Source: Panax quinquefolius (Eukaryota > Streptophyta > Magnoliopsida > Apiales > Araliaceae). From it: a stretch of 64,000 nt of DNA. The translations under genes were made by a program, and so were the position numbers. Below the pieces are notes generated by a model. The model had not been told where the DNA came from and did no database searches. It saw only the letters and a program-made list of their open reading frames with translations. How positions within the stretch are numbered: the first letter of the stretch is position 1; the number at the start of each line of letters is the position of its first letter. Of the stretch, positions 9,899 through 21,605 are shown piece by piece. The DNA is taken from positions 42,894,464 to 42,958,463 of the forward strand of contig CM035162.1 of the NCBI GenBank assembly GCA_020205615.1, written 5' to 3'.

Positions 9899-11418
9899 GG
9901 TGCTTAGGTTAGAATTGAAAATCACACCAGAAACTGAAGTTTTCTCTCTATTTCTCTCTTTATATTATCGAGTATATTCTTGTGAGTATTTTGATATCTT
10001 GAGTGTTGCTATACGGTGCAAGTTCGTTCAGCGTTATTCCAGTCAGAGATATTGCTCTTTTGAGGTAAGGGATAGTAAGGGATATTGTCGTTAGTATGTA
10101 AGGGTTATTATGTTTTTTAATTTCAAAATTTTTTTGAACCTTCAAAAATTCTGGAAAAATTTGAAATAATAATTTGATGAGTTTTGTAGATTGTGTCAAA
10201 AAATGACGATTTTTGGATGTATAGATTAGGAGTTATGGATTTTATGAGAAAAGACTATTTTAAAAGTAAACCCTTATAACTCCTTGTGGTTAACTCCAAA
10301 ATTGATGGAATTTTTATTGGGAGTACATCTATATAACATCAGTATATTTTGTAAATTTCGGAATTTTTGGACAAAATTACAATTTATGATAAATGTCTAA
10401 ATATTCGGCAGTTTTGGCCATATGAAAAATAGTAAATGAATTTTAAAAATTCTGAGAAAAATATATGTTCAATATGAGACTATATTATGCTAAATCCCAG
10501 AAAAGAAATATTTTTGGAACTGATTTGGTATTTTTTATGAAAATGTTCTAGTTATGAGTAAATGAATTAAATATGTTATGTGAAGTAAGAAAATTAGAAA
10601 ATATGATTTTATGGTTTGAGAATCATATATGAGGTATATGCTGATTTTTGATAAGGATTTTGGTTATTGGTGATGAAATTTTATGAGTTTGGCATTTTAA
10701 GATGATTAAATGCATTAATAAGTAAAGTATAAACAATGGAATTAATTGTTTATAAGTTTAAGAAATGATTAAAATATTATTGTAATATTAATAATATTAA
10801 GATTTTGATATTATTATGTGATTTATAATATTTGGATTAAGGTGTTATGAAATCATTGATTTATGAATCTTACTCTTGAGATTAAATCTATTTGTTGAAT
10901 ATATTATTTTTAATATCATATATAACATTCTTATAACCATAATGATGATATTTCTCTTTGACTTGAGTGTAAAGATGGGTAGATTATTGGTATGATCGTC
11001 ACTATAGGTTCTCTTTGGCCAGTAGTGCAAAGTTGAATTGTTGACTGGTATGATCATGACCATTGAATTTATAATTGAATATCTTTAGCTTAAGTGCAAA
11101 GGTGAATTGATCAACATATATGGTTATAATTATGGTTTATATAAATTTTGAAATGATTATGTATTTCTTTGAGACATGAATATCTTTGGCCTGTAGTGAA
11201 AAGATCAATTATTGATGAATATCTTTGGTCCATAGTGTAAAGATGACCCGTTGTTGAATATCTTTGGCATGTAGTGCAAAGATGACTTGTTGTTAAATAT
11301 CTTTGGCATGTAGTGCAAAGATGAACAGTCGATGAATATCTTTGGCCCGTGGCGCAAAGATGAATTTATTAGTATGATTATGAACAAGAACTATGATTTG
11401 GTATAACCATGATCTTTG

Positions 11419-11649
11419 ATGTTACAGGTAAAGACAGGTGATGAAAATTATCTTCGTCTTGGATGCGAAGAGGAATTTAGAATCACAATTATGATTATGA
11501 GTTATTCATATGATTGTGGAAAGGAACTGTTGATTGATGTTACAGGGATAAAATATTGTTGGTTGACTTTTAATGTAGAGAAGATAATAGACTTTATAGT
11601 CTATTTGACTCTTCTAATGGATTGCTCGTTCCGCTGCAACTATGGTTGA
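11419..11649 (+). CDS. LTR small ORF L1, function unknown
   Basis: An ATG ORF of 76 codons (MLQVKTGDENYLRLGCEEEF at the start, LTLLMDCSFRCNYG at the end) lies in the T4 3' LTR. T3 holds a counterpart (55767-55997) with the same start, stop and length and no indel, though about one residue in five differs. The 5' LTR copy is frameshifted. No domain is recognised; the C-terminal third is hydrophobic (IDFIVYLTLLMDC) and might contact a membrane. The ATG sits on TTACAG/GTAAAG, which also resembles a splice junction, so the sequence may be conserved for another reason. Confidence 0.35.
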   Translation: MLQVKTGDENYLRLGCEEEFRITIMIMSYSYDCGKELLIDVTGIKYCWLTFNVEKIIDFIVYLTLLMDCSFRCNYG

Positions 11650-12022
11650 AAAGTTTTATTATCTACCATATGTTCTAAATCTCTGATTTATTACGGATGA
11701 AGTCTATTGATAATGTAATTATCTTTAGTCATAATATTCTTTACTGAGCTAGTTGTGCTCACCCTTTTGCTTCATAATTTCTTTCAGGTAATAAGAGTGT
11801 AGCTGGGTCGAGCGAGAATAACAGGGGAATAGTGTGATGGTTCGGGTCTGTCAAAGTTTCTCAACACATTATAAAATGGCATGACATACAATATATAATT
11901 GTATTGAGGACCTAAGATGTGTGTGTCGTATATTATACGTCACTTAATAATTGATTTTGGTGAACAACAATAGGGTGAGGCGAACCCAACTTTGGAAGGG
12001 TGTTTTATCACTATCATACAAG

Positions 12023-12268
12023 ATGTCTAATGACATACAACCTCGCGTTATCATAAGACAGGGTTGTGCAAATCCACTCGCTGAGTATATCTACTAGCAC
12101 TACCTATATGATCTTGGAGTTTATTTGAAACAAAATGTTCAATTACAGACGGTGGAGATAGTTATATGTCAAGAGAAGACTCACCTTTGGAAAGAAGATG
12201 ATAGTAATCTTCTCGTTTTTTTTTTGGGTCTATTGGGTCAACCAAGGATAATTCTGTGGGCATATGAT
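12023..12268 (+). pseudogene. LTR small ORF L2, T4 3' copy, broken
   Basis: This copy matches 7863-8108 nearly base for base but has TAG at 12095-12097 (codon 25) and is cut at 12268 by T5. Its tail lies at 21311-21420 and ends ...CTTTATGTAA, showing the longer original 3' end. Confidence 0.6.
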
Positions 12269-14141
12269 TGAAAGTAGTATGCACACAAGCCAATCATGTT
12301 TGATGATAAAGCATATACTTTGTAACAATCTTATTCATTTATTAATAAAAACTATTAATTTATTAAAGGCTTTTAATTATCTACATGATGCTGTTTTATA
12401 ATATGTGATAAACCCATAGTTTTAAGCAATGCTTTTAGAATAATGATGATGATCATTCTAATGAGATCTAAATTCATAGAAAGCTTAAAACTAAAATAGT
12501 TCCCAATCATTGGATTACTAAATTGGGGATTAGTGAATCCGGATAGATTGGTACATTCGTTGCTTGCTCATTGGATGAGGATGATTGATCTCATGATCAT
12601 TTGTGTGGAGACACTAAAGCAAGTATGTAGGTGCTTATTAGAGAATAAGTACACTGAACGTGGCTCGCTAAGGAATACCTAATGGAGTTTTATTTGCCTG
12701 TCAATAGGAATTTCTGTAGTGATAGTAGTATAAGTAATCCTTGGACTTGAGATCATCATAGTATCTTGTGTATGATGAGTTATACTTTGACTTATTCCTT
12801 AAGACCCTTAGGGTATATCAAAGGGTATGCTTGGGTATAATAAGTTGTACATGGAGATAATGTATGATCAACAAAGAATCTACCACTTCTAATAAAAGAA
12901 GAGAAATGTCCTATGTGATTCGATAAATGACAACCCAAGAGTCTCGGGTTATTAAAGAGAATGAAATTAGAAAGGAGTTTCTAATTTGCATTATTTGAGT
13001 TGTGCATTTAAGGATCGAAATACATATAATTAAATAAAATAAGACTTGTGGTAATTCCATGTCTTATATTTAATTGGGACATTGTATGGTGGAAGGATTG
13101 AATTATACGGTAACTATTTACTCAAAGGTTCTTTAATGATTAATGTTGAAATCTATATTATCCTGGAAAGTCGTTGATCGCTAGGAGGCTTATCCCTATT
13201 GTAGAATAAATATTATTTAAATAAATTAATTGTTTAATTTATTTATTTAAATAAGATTAGAATTGTTCTAATTGATTTATTCACAATAGGTTTTAATATG
13301 GAGAACCTAAAGGGTCACACCATAAAAGGAAGAATAATTATTTAAGAAGTTAATGGCATAATCGTAATAATATGTTAAGTATATTTAATTTAATCTATGG
13401 TGATAGAATAAATTAAATAGCTTAATATTTATTATTTAATATTTTAGAAATATTAAATATAAATTAATAAGAGGAATCTTATTAATATTATTACAATTAT
13501 TATTATTTTAATTTCTAAAAGAGTTTAGGAATTAATTTAATATAAGTACTCTCATTTATTCCTAATTGGATTAGGAAGGAAAATTAGTTAAAGGAGTTTA
13601 ATTAATTATCCTAATAAGATTAGGGAGCTTAATTAATTAAAAGAATTTAATTAATTAAATAAACCCAATTCCTTAATTGTTAAGGTGGGTTGCCCACATC
13701 TATAAATAAGAGGAGTCTTATTATGGGTGGTATGGGTTGTTGATTTTAACAACTACGTAATAATTCCAAGTTGTTGGGAGTACACCTTTTCTATAGAGAT
13801 AGAAAAACTAGGGTTTAGCCAACCACCCTTCTTCTTGAATTTTCTTCTTTCTTGGTGGATCACCTCCAGAGGCCAAACATTTGGGTGGCTAACGTTGATC
13901 AAAGGAAGGAACCAAACCCGGTGGATTCAAGATTGAACGCGAAAGGATTTGGAGGTGAACTTGTACACGAGGAAGCTCGATCTTGAGGGTATGATTTATT
14001 CTTTATCTTTTCGTTTAATTAATAATTGTGCATAAAGGGTGATCCGGGTATATGGTTTGTAAATTTTTTAAACTCTGATTTTACCACGCTTCCGCTAATT
14101 TTATGCAATTTGATTGCGTTATGAATATTACAAACCTTACA
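12269..14141 (+). repeat. T5 5' LTR (1873 bp)
   Basis: TG...CA ends. It is nearly the same as the 3' LTR, but with many one- and two-base indels, often at C-containing spots. The TATA box TATAAATA is at 13701-13708. A 69-codon open frame after the TATA box is open in both LTRs but has no ATG start, so I do not call it. Confidence 0.9.
13701..13708 (+). promoter_or_regulatory. T5 5' LTR TATA box
   Basis: TATAAATAAGAGGAG, followed by a leader beginning TATGGGTGG. The 3' LTR has the same box at 20869-20876. Confidence 0.6.
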
Positions 14142-14142
14142 G

Positions 14143-14160
14143 TGGTATCAGAGCCAAACC
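14143..14160 (+). promoter_or_regulatory. T5 primer-binding site
   Basis: TGGTATCAGAGCCAAACC, one base after the LTR end, complementary to the 3' end of plant initiator tRNA-Met. This is the common Copia primer site. Confidence 0.9.
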
Positions 14161-16440
14161 TTTATGCGATTTATTAATTGTTCAGATTTGATATGTATAT
14201 TGATATGTGTTTAGAACAATTTAATTGGGCATAATTTTATTGTATAAAATTTAAATAAAAAAAAAATACCGAAAACAGATTTAAAAAAAAAAAAAAAAAC
14301 GTGAACTATTTTTTCGTGCCCAATGCCGATCATGGTTAAGGAATGCTTTTCCTAAAGAAAGTCCGTGCATGTTTTTTTTTTTTTTTTGAAGGAATGCATG
14401 GCAAGTTCCTGTTAAACTATATATATATATATTACCGATTTATATATAATATATATATATAACTTACGGTTATTATATATTATATATATATGGTTTCGGT
14501 TTATTTTTTTTTTATTTGAAATGAACATTTGGATATTATATATATATATATATATATAGTATAATATGTTAACTATATATATATATATTCGGTTTATATT
14601 ATATATATATAATAGTTATATATATATATTATTCTTAATTATTTTATAATTAAAATAAAAGTTTATTTTAATTTTAAAATAAAAGGTTTATTTTAATATT
14701 AAAATATAAGGTTTATTTTAATTTTAAAATTAAAATTCATGCTAACTAATTAGAGTTGGAATTAGATTCCATGATAACTAATTGGAGTTGAAATTGTATT
14801 CAATATTTCTTTAAATAAAGGAGTTTATTTAAATATGGAATAAGATTTCATATTATTCAAAATAAAGGAGTTTATTTGTGAATAGGAAAGAATATCCGTG
14901 TTTCCTTTAATAGTTTTTTTTTTGGAATTGGATTCCATAATTAATTAAAATAAAGGAGTTTATTTTAATTAAAAAAAAATAAAATTTTTTTTACATGGAA
15001 TTGGATTCCATAATTAATTAAAATAAAGGAGTTTATTTTGATTAAAGATTTTGATTAAAATAAAATAGTTTATTTTTTCAAAATAGGATAAATTAAAATA
15101 AAATAGTTTTATTTTGATTTAAATTTGGATTAAAATAAAGGAGTTTATTTTGATTCAAAATTAGATTTTATACTAACTAAATTTGCCCATTAAATGATAT
15201 CAATATATATATTAAATGTTTATTATTCATGAGATGAATGTTATTTATTGATGCATATGGTGATGTGTATGATAATAAATGAGATTGATTATGGACTATT
15301 GACCAATATGATTGGATTTTATTTTAGTTGGATGCATGAATGTATGGGTTTTATTAAATGGGGTCTGCTGCAGACTCGTCTTCTCTAATTTTTCTTAATG
15401 TAAATTCTATTCCCTCCTATGTACTTCCCTCGATCACGATCAAGGTTTCTATTTATTTTAAATAGTTTTGTAATAGGAATACTTAGAATTAATTTTGAAA
15501 AATTGGAGATCAAGGAGCAAGGCTGACTGACGACCCGTTTGTAATGGAGCCCGTAATTAAATGTAATAGTTATATTTAAATATTAATTCTTGCACCCCTA
15601 GGTTTGACCTTTTGGTTCACTTGGTGGCTCTAGTGAACCAAACTAGAATAAAAGTCCATAATCAATCAGGGTAGAATATAGTATTCTATATGTGCATGCT
15701 TATACTATATATATTATATATTATGCAAACATGCTTCGCATGTTCATTAATATACGCGTATTTATATATATATATAATAAATGCCGCTAAACAAGATGAG
15801 ACAAATTAATAACAAACCCCTCAATTTTTATATTAAGTCCTAAGCGTTCAAAGATATTTGGAATATCGAAGCGTCAGCCTTTCTAGCATGATAAAATTAA
15901 TAGAGTATTAAATATTTAATATGAGTTTGTTGTGTCACCACAAGGCAAGTATTAAGTATTTAAGATGTTAATTTATCACATTTGATGCTTATAAAGAAAA
16001 TTGAACAATATTGTTTTGTTGTGTCACCACAAGGATGATATTTTTCTTTTTGAATATATGGAGTGCTAGGTCGGACTTAACTTGGATAATTTTGATTCGG
16101 ATGTGCCACCACTTGATCAAAATAATCTAAGAGGCAAAATACAAGGAGTTGCATAGTTGATGTAATTGACAAAAGTTGTCTACCTATTTATTTATATATA
16201 GTTTGTTGTGTCACCACAAGGCTATATACATTTGAAATGGGATCCTTATTCTCACTAGCAAATCTTTAATTAGATTTTGCCGAACTATATAAGTGAGGGT
16301 AATAGTAATTAGATTTTTAATTAGTTTGAAGAAAATAGTGGGAGATACCAATTTAAAACAAGTCCTAATTTATTTTGGTAATTAATAAAAGAATGTATGT
16401 TAAAAATGTTGTTAATTACAAATTCATTTACAGAATTTTA
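14161..16440 (+). other. T5 long AT-rich leader with internal repeats
   Basis: About 2.3 kb separate the PBS from gag and hold no ORF. They contain A- and T-runs (14250-14390), TA microsatellites (14418-14640), a series of AAAGGAGTTTATTT units (about 14650-15155), and three exact copies of TTTGTTGTGTCACCACAAGG (15926, 16015, 16202). An expanded leader of this kind is unusual for Copia. Confidence 0.6.
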
Positions 16441-16443
16441 CAA

Positions 16444-17245
16444 TGTCCAAAATTACTATCACTGCGAAGCATATTAGATGCTCAATTAACCAGACCAAAT
16501 TAAACGGATTGGTTAAGGAATTTGAGAATAGTTCTCATAGCTGAAAAGCTATCTTATGTCCTTAATACGCCTATCCCTGCAATGGTTACAGACAATGCCT
16601 CTGAGGAAGACATTGCTACTTTTAGAAAGTGGCAAGATGATGCATAGTTGGCTCAATGCATCATGCTCGCATCCATGAGTAACGAGCTTCAGCGTCAGCA
16701 TGAAACTATAGATGCTCCTACTATATTCATGCACATCAAGTAGTTGATGGTGAGGAAAGTAGGACTGATTGATATCAGATATCTAAGGAGCTCTTCCGAT
16801 CTAGAATGGCCAATGGCACTATAGTACAGACAAAAAGTTCTTAACATAATCAATTTGATTGATCAATTAGGACAACTGGTTTTGTCATGGATGGAGAGTT
16901 GAGCCAAGATTTGATCTTGCACTCACTCCCGGACTCTTTTCACAATTGTTGTGAATTTTTTATATAAACAAGCTAAATATCAGCCTCGCTGATTTGCTTA
17001 ACATGTTGAAAAATGTTGAGAGTCACTTTCCAACCAAGAAAGACCAAGTCTTACTGGTAGGGGCCAAAGGATCTTCTGAAAAGAAGAACGATTCAAAGAA
17101 GGTAAATAGAAAGGCATAAACAAAGGATAATAAGAACAAAACTGATACGGGTAGCAAAGGAGTTTGCTCCCACTGCTATAAGCCTGGTCACTGGAAAGAA
17201 ACTACAAGAAGCATCTTGCAAAGGCTAACCAAAGTAGCTTAGTGA
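16444..17245 (+). pseudogene. gag: T5 gag, broken
   Basis: From the ATG at 16444 (MSKITITAKHIRCSI) several frames give Copia gag pieces: KLSYVLNTPIPAM, FRKWQDDA*LAQCIMLASM, SNELQRQHETIDAPTIFMHI, then SLADLLNMLKNVESHF and a zinc-knuckle remnant CSHCYKPGHWKETT (CX2CX4H with the last Cys lost). Stops and frameshifts break it at many points. Gag would form the particle and bind RNA. Confidence 0.75.
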
Positions 17246-17289
17246 AGTTTGATTCATAATACGATTTTTGTTCATGATTGAAATAAATT

Positions 17290-19400
17290 TTTCTTTAAGT
17301 CAAGGTTCTACTTGGGTATTGGATACCGACTTTGGTTATCATAAATATAGATTTATGAAGGGACCAAGAAGAAGTAGAAAGTTAAACAAAGATAAGTAAT
17401 CCTATATGTGGAAAATGAAGCAAAGGTTGCTGCATTAGCTATAGAAACTTATAGTTTAGCAATGCCTACGGGCAAATCTATTAAGTCAATAAGTTGTTAT
17501 TGTATTCCAGTTCTTGTTAAAAAATATTATTTCCATTTTATTGTTGGACAATGAAATCTTTGGTATTATAATTAAGAACAATTGTTGTTCTATTTATAAT
17601 AATAATGTTTTGTATAGGACTGGAATATCACTTAATGGATTTTGTATACTTGACTTATGTAAAAATTATTTTGCAAATTGAACAAACTAGTATAAGAAAA
17701 GGAGATGATCATTCAAAGAGTTGAATGTGTGTATTTATTGAATACAAGTGTGAATTATTTGAAAGGTTCAAAGAATTGAAATGAAACAAATTGACAAAGT
17801 ATTAAGATTCTTTGATTAGATTAAGGAATAAATACTTGTGCAATAAGTTTCTAGATCATCTCAAATGGTTTTTTTCATAATGGACACCTCGATACACAAT
17901 AATTGATTGATGTATCCGAAAGGAAAAATCATACCTTGTTGGACATGGTATGCGGTCCAAAATGATTTTACCGACATTCCAAATATCCCTTCAGGATCAT
18001 GTCCTAGAAATGGTCAGCATATCTATGAAAAGGTAACCTCAAAATCCAGCCCCAAGACTCTATAAAAGTTATGGACATGGAGGATTCCTAATCTTAAGTA
18101 TGTTAAGATAAGGGGTTGTCCAACTTATGTGAAAAAGGTTTCAAAGGATAAGCTTGGGACAAGATTTGACAAATACAGATTTGTGGGACATCCTAAAGTA
18201 AGTTTAGGGTAAATGTTCTATGATCCTACTTAGCAAAAGGTGTTTATTGCGAAACACGCTTCCTTCTAAGATAAAGGTGTTTATCATTGAAAGGGCTAGT
18301 GGGAGGATAATAGATCTTGAAGAGTTCAAGAACCACAAAATACTATAAGTCAAATAAGAGGAACCTGTAGATAGACCTATTATACCACAACTGAATTGTA
18401 AATCTGGAATAGTACCGAAGATACCTGGGAGGTATGGATTCATCATAGATGATGATGATGAGGTACACATCATAGAAGATGATGATCCAGTTACATGCGA
18501 TGAGGTAAGAGTTTTAGTGTGTACAAAAGGGTCTGTGGGAGAATCGTGACATTCCTAGTACTATATGTTGATATACTACGGATGAGGAATAACATACCAA
18601 TGCTACAATCAGTAAATGATAAAGTTGTCTAAACATTCCTCCATGAATGATTTGGAAGAGTATCTTAATTGGGGATAAAATCTATATAGATAGATTTAAC
18701 AGGATGCTCGACTTAACCCAAGGAACGTATATTCATTTGATGCTAAAGTCGTTTAGCATGGCAAACTCCAAGAGATGTCTCATGTCGATGAGCTATGGAG
18801 TGTATCTCTCTTAATAGTCCCCACAGACTCCTGAAAAGAGAGGTCGCATGAGTGACTATCATGTATGCAGTGAAATGTACGAGACCTGATGTTGATCAGT
18901 CATATTATGGAGAAGTTCACTATGAGTCAGTGAAAAACATCTTAAAGTGCTTAACCGGTACTAAGGATGTGATCATATTCATGGTGGGTCTAAATTAAAA
19001 CTAGAGGGCTTAACAGACTCAAGTTTTTCGAATGACCAAGATGATGAAAATCCACTTTAAGGTAAAGCGTTATCTTGAACAATGGTGGTGCGGTGAATGG
19101 AAAAGGTTCCAAACAAAGAAAGAGTTCTTTGGTTTAGTGATAAAGACAAAGTATATAGCTATAAATGAAGTCGCAAGTTGATTGTTTGGATTAAAAGTTC
19201 ATTCTGTAACTAGGAATAGTTCCTAAATCTCATCTTGGATCTAAACATGTGTTGTGGCACTTTCATTTGATTATTAAAATCATTGAAAGATGGGAAATCA
19301 CTATAGAGATAGTGGACTCTCATGAACAACATTACATATCCATTAACTAAAGCTTATCCAATGCAGGATAATCGTCACTTAGAGAAGAAGAGTATAAGAT
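17290..19400 (+). pseudogene. pol: T5 pol (protease, integrase, RT/RNase H), broken
   Basis: Recognisable islands lie in Copia order. Near 17310 TWVLDTDFGYH corresponds to the protease TWVLDTGCGSH active site, with DTG changed to DTD. At 18090-18212 VKIRGCPTYVKK...KYRFVGHPK matches the integrase end. An acidic stretch (DDDDEVHIIEDDDP) follows at 18444-18490. At 18710-19170 LTQGTYIHLMLKSFSMANSK, SPQTPEKRGRMS and GLTDSSFSNDQDDENP match the RT/RNase H end. The central RT region is largely missing. Stops are too frequent for any domain to be intact. The exact Copia lineage is not assigned. Confidence 0.7.
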
Positions 19401-19421
19401 ACCATGACGATTGGCTTTAGT

Positions 19422-19434
19422 GCAAGTGGGAGAT
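19422..19434 (+). other. T5 polypurine tract
   Basis: GCAAGTGGGAGAT directly precedes the 3' LTR. This is the classic Copia AGTGGGAGA plus-strand primer. Confidence 0.85.
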
Positions 19435-21310
19435 TGAAAGTAGTATGCACACAAGCCAATCATGTTTTATGATAAAGCATATACTTTGTAACAATCTTAT
19501 TCATTTATTAATAAAAACTATTAATTTATTAAAGGCTTTTAATTATCTACATGATTACATTTTATAATATGTGATAAACCCATAGTTTTAAGCAATGCTT
19601 TTAGAATAATGATGATGATCATTCTAATGAGATCTAAATTCTTACAAAGCTTAAAACTAAAATAGTTCCCAATCATTGGATTACTAAATTGGGGATTAGT
19701 GAATCCAGGATAGATTGGTACATACATCGTTGCTTGCTCATTGGATGAGGATGATTGATCTCATGATCATTTGTGTGGAGACACTAAAGCAAGTATGTAG
19801 GTGCTTATTAGAGAATAAGTACATCGAACATTGGCTCGCTAAGGAATACCTAATGGAGTTTTATTTGCTGTCAATAGGAATTCTGTAGTGATAGTAGTAC
19901 AAGTAATCCTTGGACTTGAGATCATCATAGTATCTTGTGTATGATGAGTTATACTTTGACTTATTCCTTAAGACCCTTAGGGTATATCAAAGGTATGCTT
20001 GGGTATAATAAGTTGTACATGGAGATAATGTATGATCAACAAAGAATCTACCACTTCTAATAAAAGAAGAGAAATGTCCTATGTGATTCGATAAATGACA
20101 ACCCAAAGAGTCCTTGGTTAAGGCGTAATGAAATTAGAAAGGAGTTTCTAATTTGCATTATTTGAGTTGTGCATTTAAGGATCGAAATACATATAATTAA
20201 ATAAAATAAGACTTGTGATAATTCCATGTCTTATATTTAATTGGGACATTGTATGGTGGAAGGATTGAATTATCACGGTAACTATTTACTCAAAGGTTCT
20301 TTAATGATTAATGTTGAAATCTATATTATCCGGAAAGTCGTTGATCGCTTAGGGAGGCTTATCCCTATTGTAGAATAAATATTATTTAAATAAATTAATT
20401 GTTTAATTTATTTATTTAAATAAGATTAGAATTGTTCTAATTGATTTATTCACAATGGGTTTAATATGGAGAACTAAAGGGTCACACCATAAAAGGAAGA
20501 ATAATTATTTAAGAAGTTAATGGCATAATCGTAATAATATGTTAAGTATATTTAATTTAATCTATGGTGATAGAATAAATTAAATAGCTTAATATTTATT
20601 ATTTAATATTTTAGAAATATTAAATATAAATTAATAAGAGGAGTCTTATTAATATTATTACAATTATTATTATTTTAATTTCTAAAAGAGTTTAGGAATT
20701 AATTTAATATAAGTACTCTCATTTATTCCTAATTGGATTAGGAAGGAAAATTAGTTAAAGGAGTTTAATTAATTATCCCTAATAAGATTAGGGAGCTTAA
20801 TTAATTAAAAGAATTTAATTAATTAAATAAACCCAATTCTTTAATTGTTAAGGTGGGTTGCCCACATCTATAAATAAGAGGAGTCTTATTATGGGTGGTA
20901 TGGGTTGTTGACTTTAACAACTACGTAATAATTCCAAGTTGTTGGGAGTACACCTTTTCTATAGAGATAGAAAAACTAGGGTTTAGCCAACCACCCTTCT
21001 TCTTGAATTTTCTTCTTCCTTGGTGGATCACCTCTAGAGGCCAAACATTTGGGTGGCTAACGTTGATCAAAGGAAGGAACCAAACCCGGTGGATTCAAGA
21101 TTGAACGCGAAAGGATTTGGAGGTGAACTTGTACCTGAGGAAGCTCGATCTTCAAGGGTATGATTTATTCTTTATCTTTTCGTTTAATTAATAATTTTGC
21201 ATAAAGGGTGATCCGGGTATATGGTTTGTAAATTTTTTAAACTCTGATTTTACCACGCTTCCGCTAATTTTATGCAATTTGATTGCGTTATGAATATTAC
21301 AAACCTTACA
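19435..21310 (+). repeat. T5 3' LTR (1876 bp)
   Basis: TGAAAGTAGTATGC ... AAACCTTACA, followed by the target duplication ATGAT (21311-21315). The TATA box is at 20869-20876. It matches 12269-14141 along its length. Confidence 0.9.
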
Positions 21311-21605
21311 ATGATATCTATCATAACCTAGATGCATGGCCTCCCATGTACGAAGGTTTCTTTGAGCACTTCCCAAAGATTTTAATTTCTAAAACAGTTC
21401 TAGATTGTACCTTTATGTAAGGTATCACTGTGAGATGCTGTCCATAGTTGGGACATGAGTCATAGTTGGTATTAAAACTCACAGTATATGTGTTGTTGTA
21501 TTTTGCACGACAATTGTAGTAATAAAGTTGTAGTTATATTCTGTACCATGTATTTGGCGACTCAGAATAGGTTGGATGGATTGGACCTATTTTGGGGGTG
21601 TCACA
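21311..21605 (+). repeat. T4 3' LTR, last part
   Basis: ATGATATCTATCATAACC resumes the T4 LTR after T5. It carries the end of small ORF L2 (to TAA at 21418-21420), the ACCATGTATTTGGCGACTC motif and the terminal GGGGGTGTCACA at 21605. ACATG at 21606-21610 is the T4 target duplication. Confidence 0.88.

Larger units (their letters stand above)
8715..12268 (+). repeat. T4 3' LTR, first part
   Basis: This begins TGTAAGACCCCG and matches the 5' LTR throughout, with small indels. It breaks at 12268 within small ORF L2, where T5 inserted; ATGAT at 12264-12268 is the target duplication. The tail of the LTR resumes at 21311. Confidence 0.88.
12269..21310 (+). mobile_element. T5: Ty1/Copia retrotransposon, degenerate
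   Basis: The LTRs at 12269-14141 and 19435-21310 begin TGAAAGTAGTATGC and end AAACCTTACA. ATGAT flanks the element (12264-12268 and 21311-21315). A perfect initiator-Met PBS follows the 5' LTR and a purine run precedes the 3' LTR. Inside are broken gag, protease, integrase and RT/RNase H pieces in Copia order (integrase before RT). Many stops show that it cannot move by itself. It inserted into the T4 3' LTR. Confidence 0.9.
4581..21605 (+). mobile_element. T4: internally deleted LTR retrotransposon
   Basis: Two long LTRs (4581-8400; 8715-12268 plus 21316-21605) flank only 314 bp, and the element is bounded by ACATG at 4576-4580 and 21606-21610. The interior keeps a damaged PBS and the last codons of pol, but no gag, protease, RT or integrase. 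It is therefore non-autonomous, of the LARD kind. The 3' LTR is interrupted by Copia element T5. Matching ends and target duplication make the boundaries firm. Confidence 0.88.

Noticed and set aside
13727..13936. 69-codon ORF in both T5 LTRs (also 20895-21104)
   Set aside because: The frame begins with GTG and has no ATG; the two copies are LTR duplicates, so their likeness says nothing about selection.
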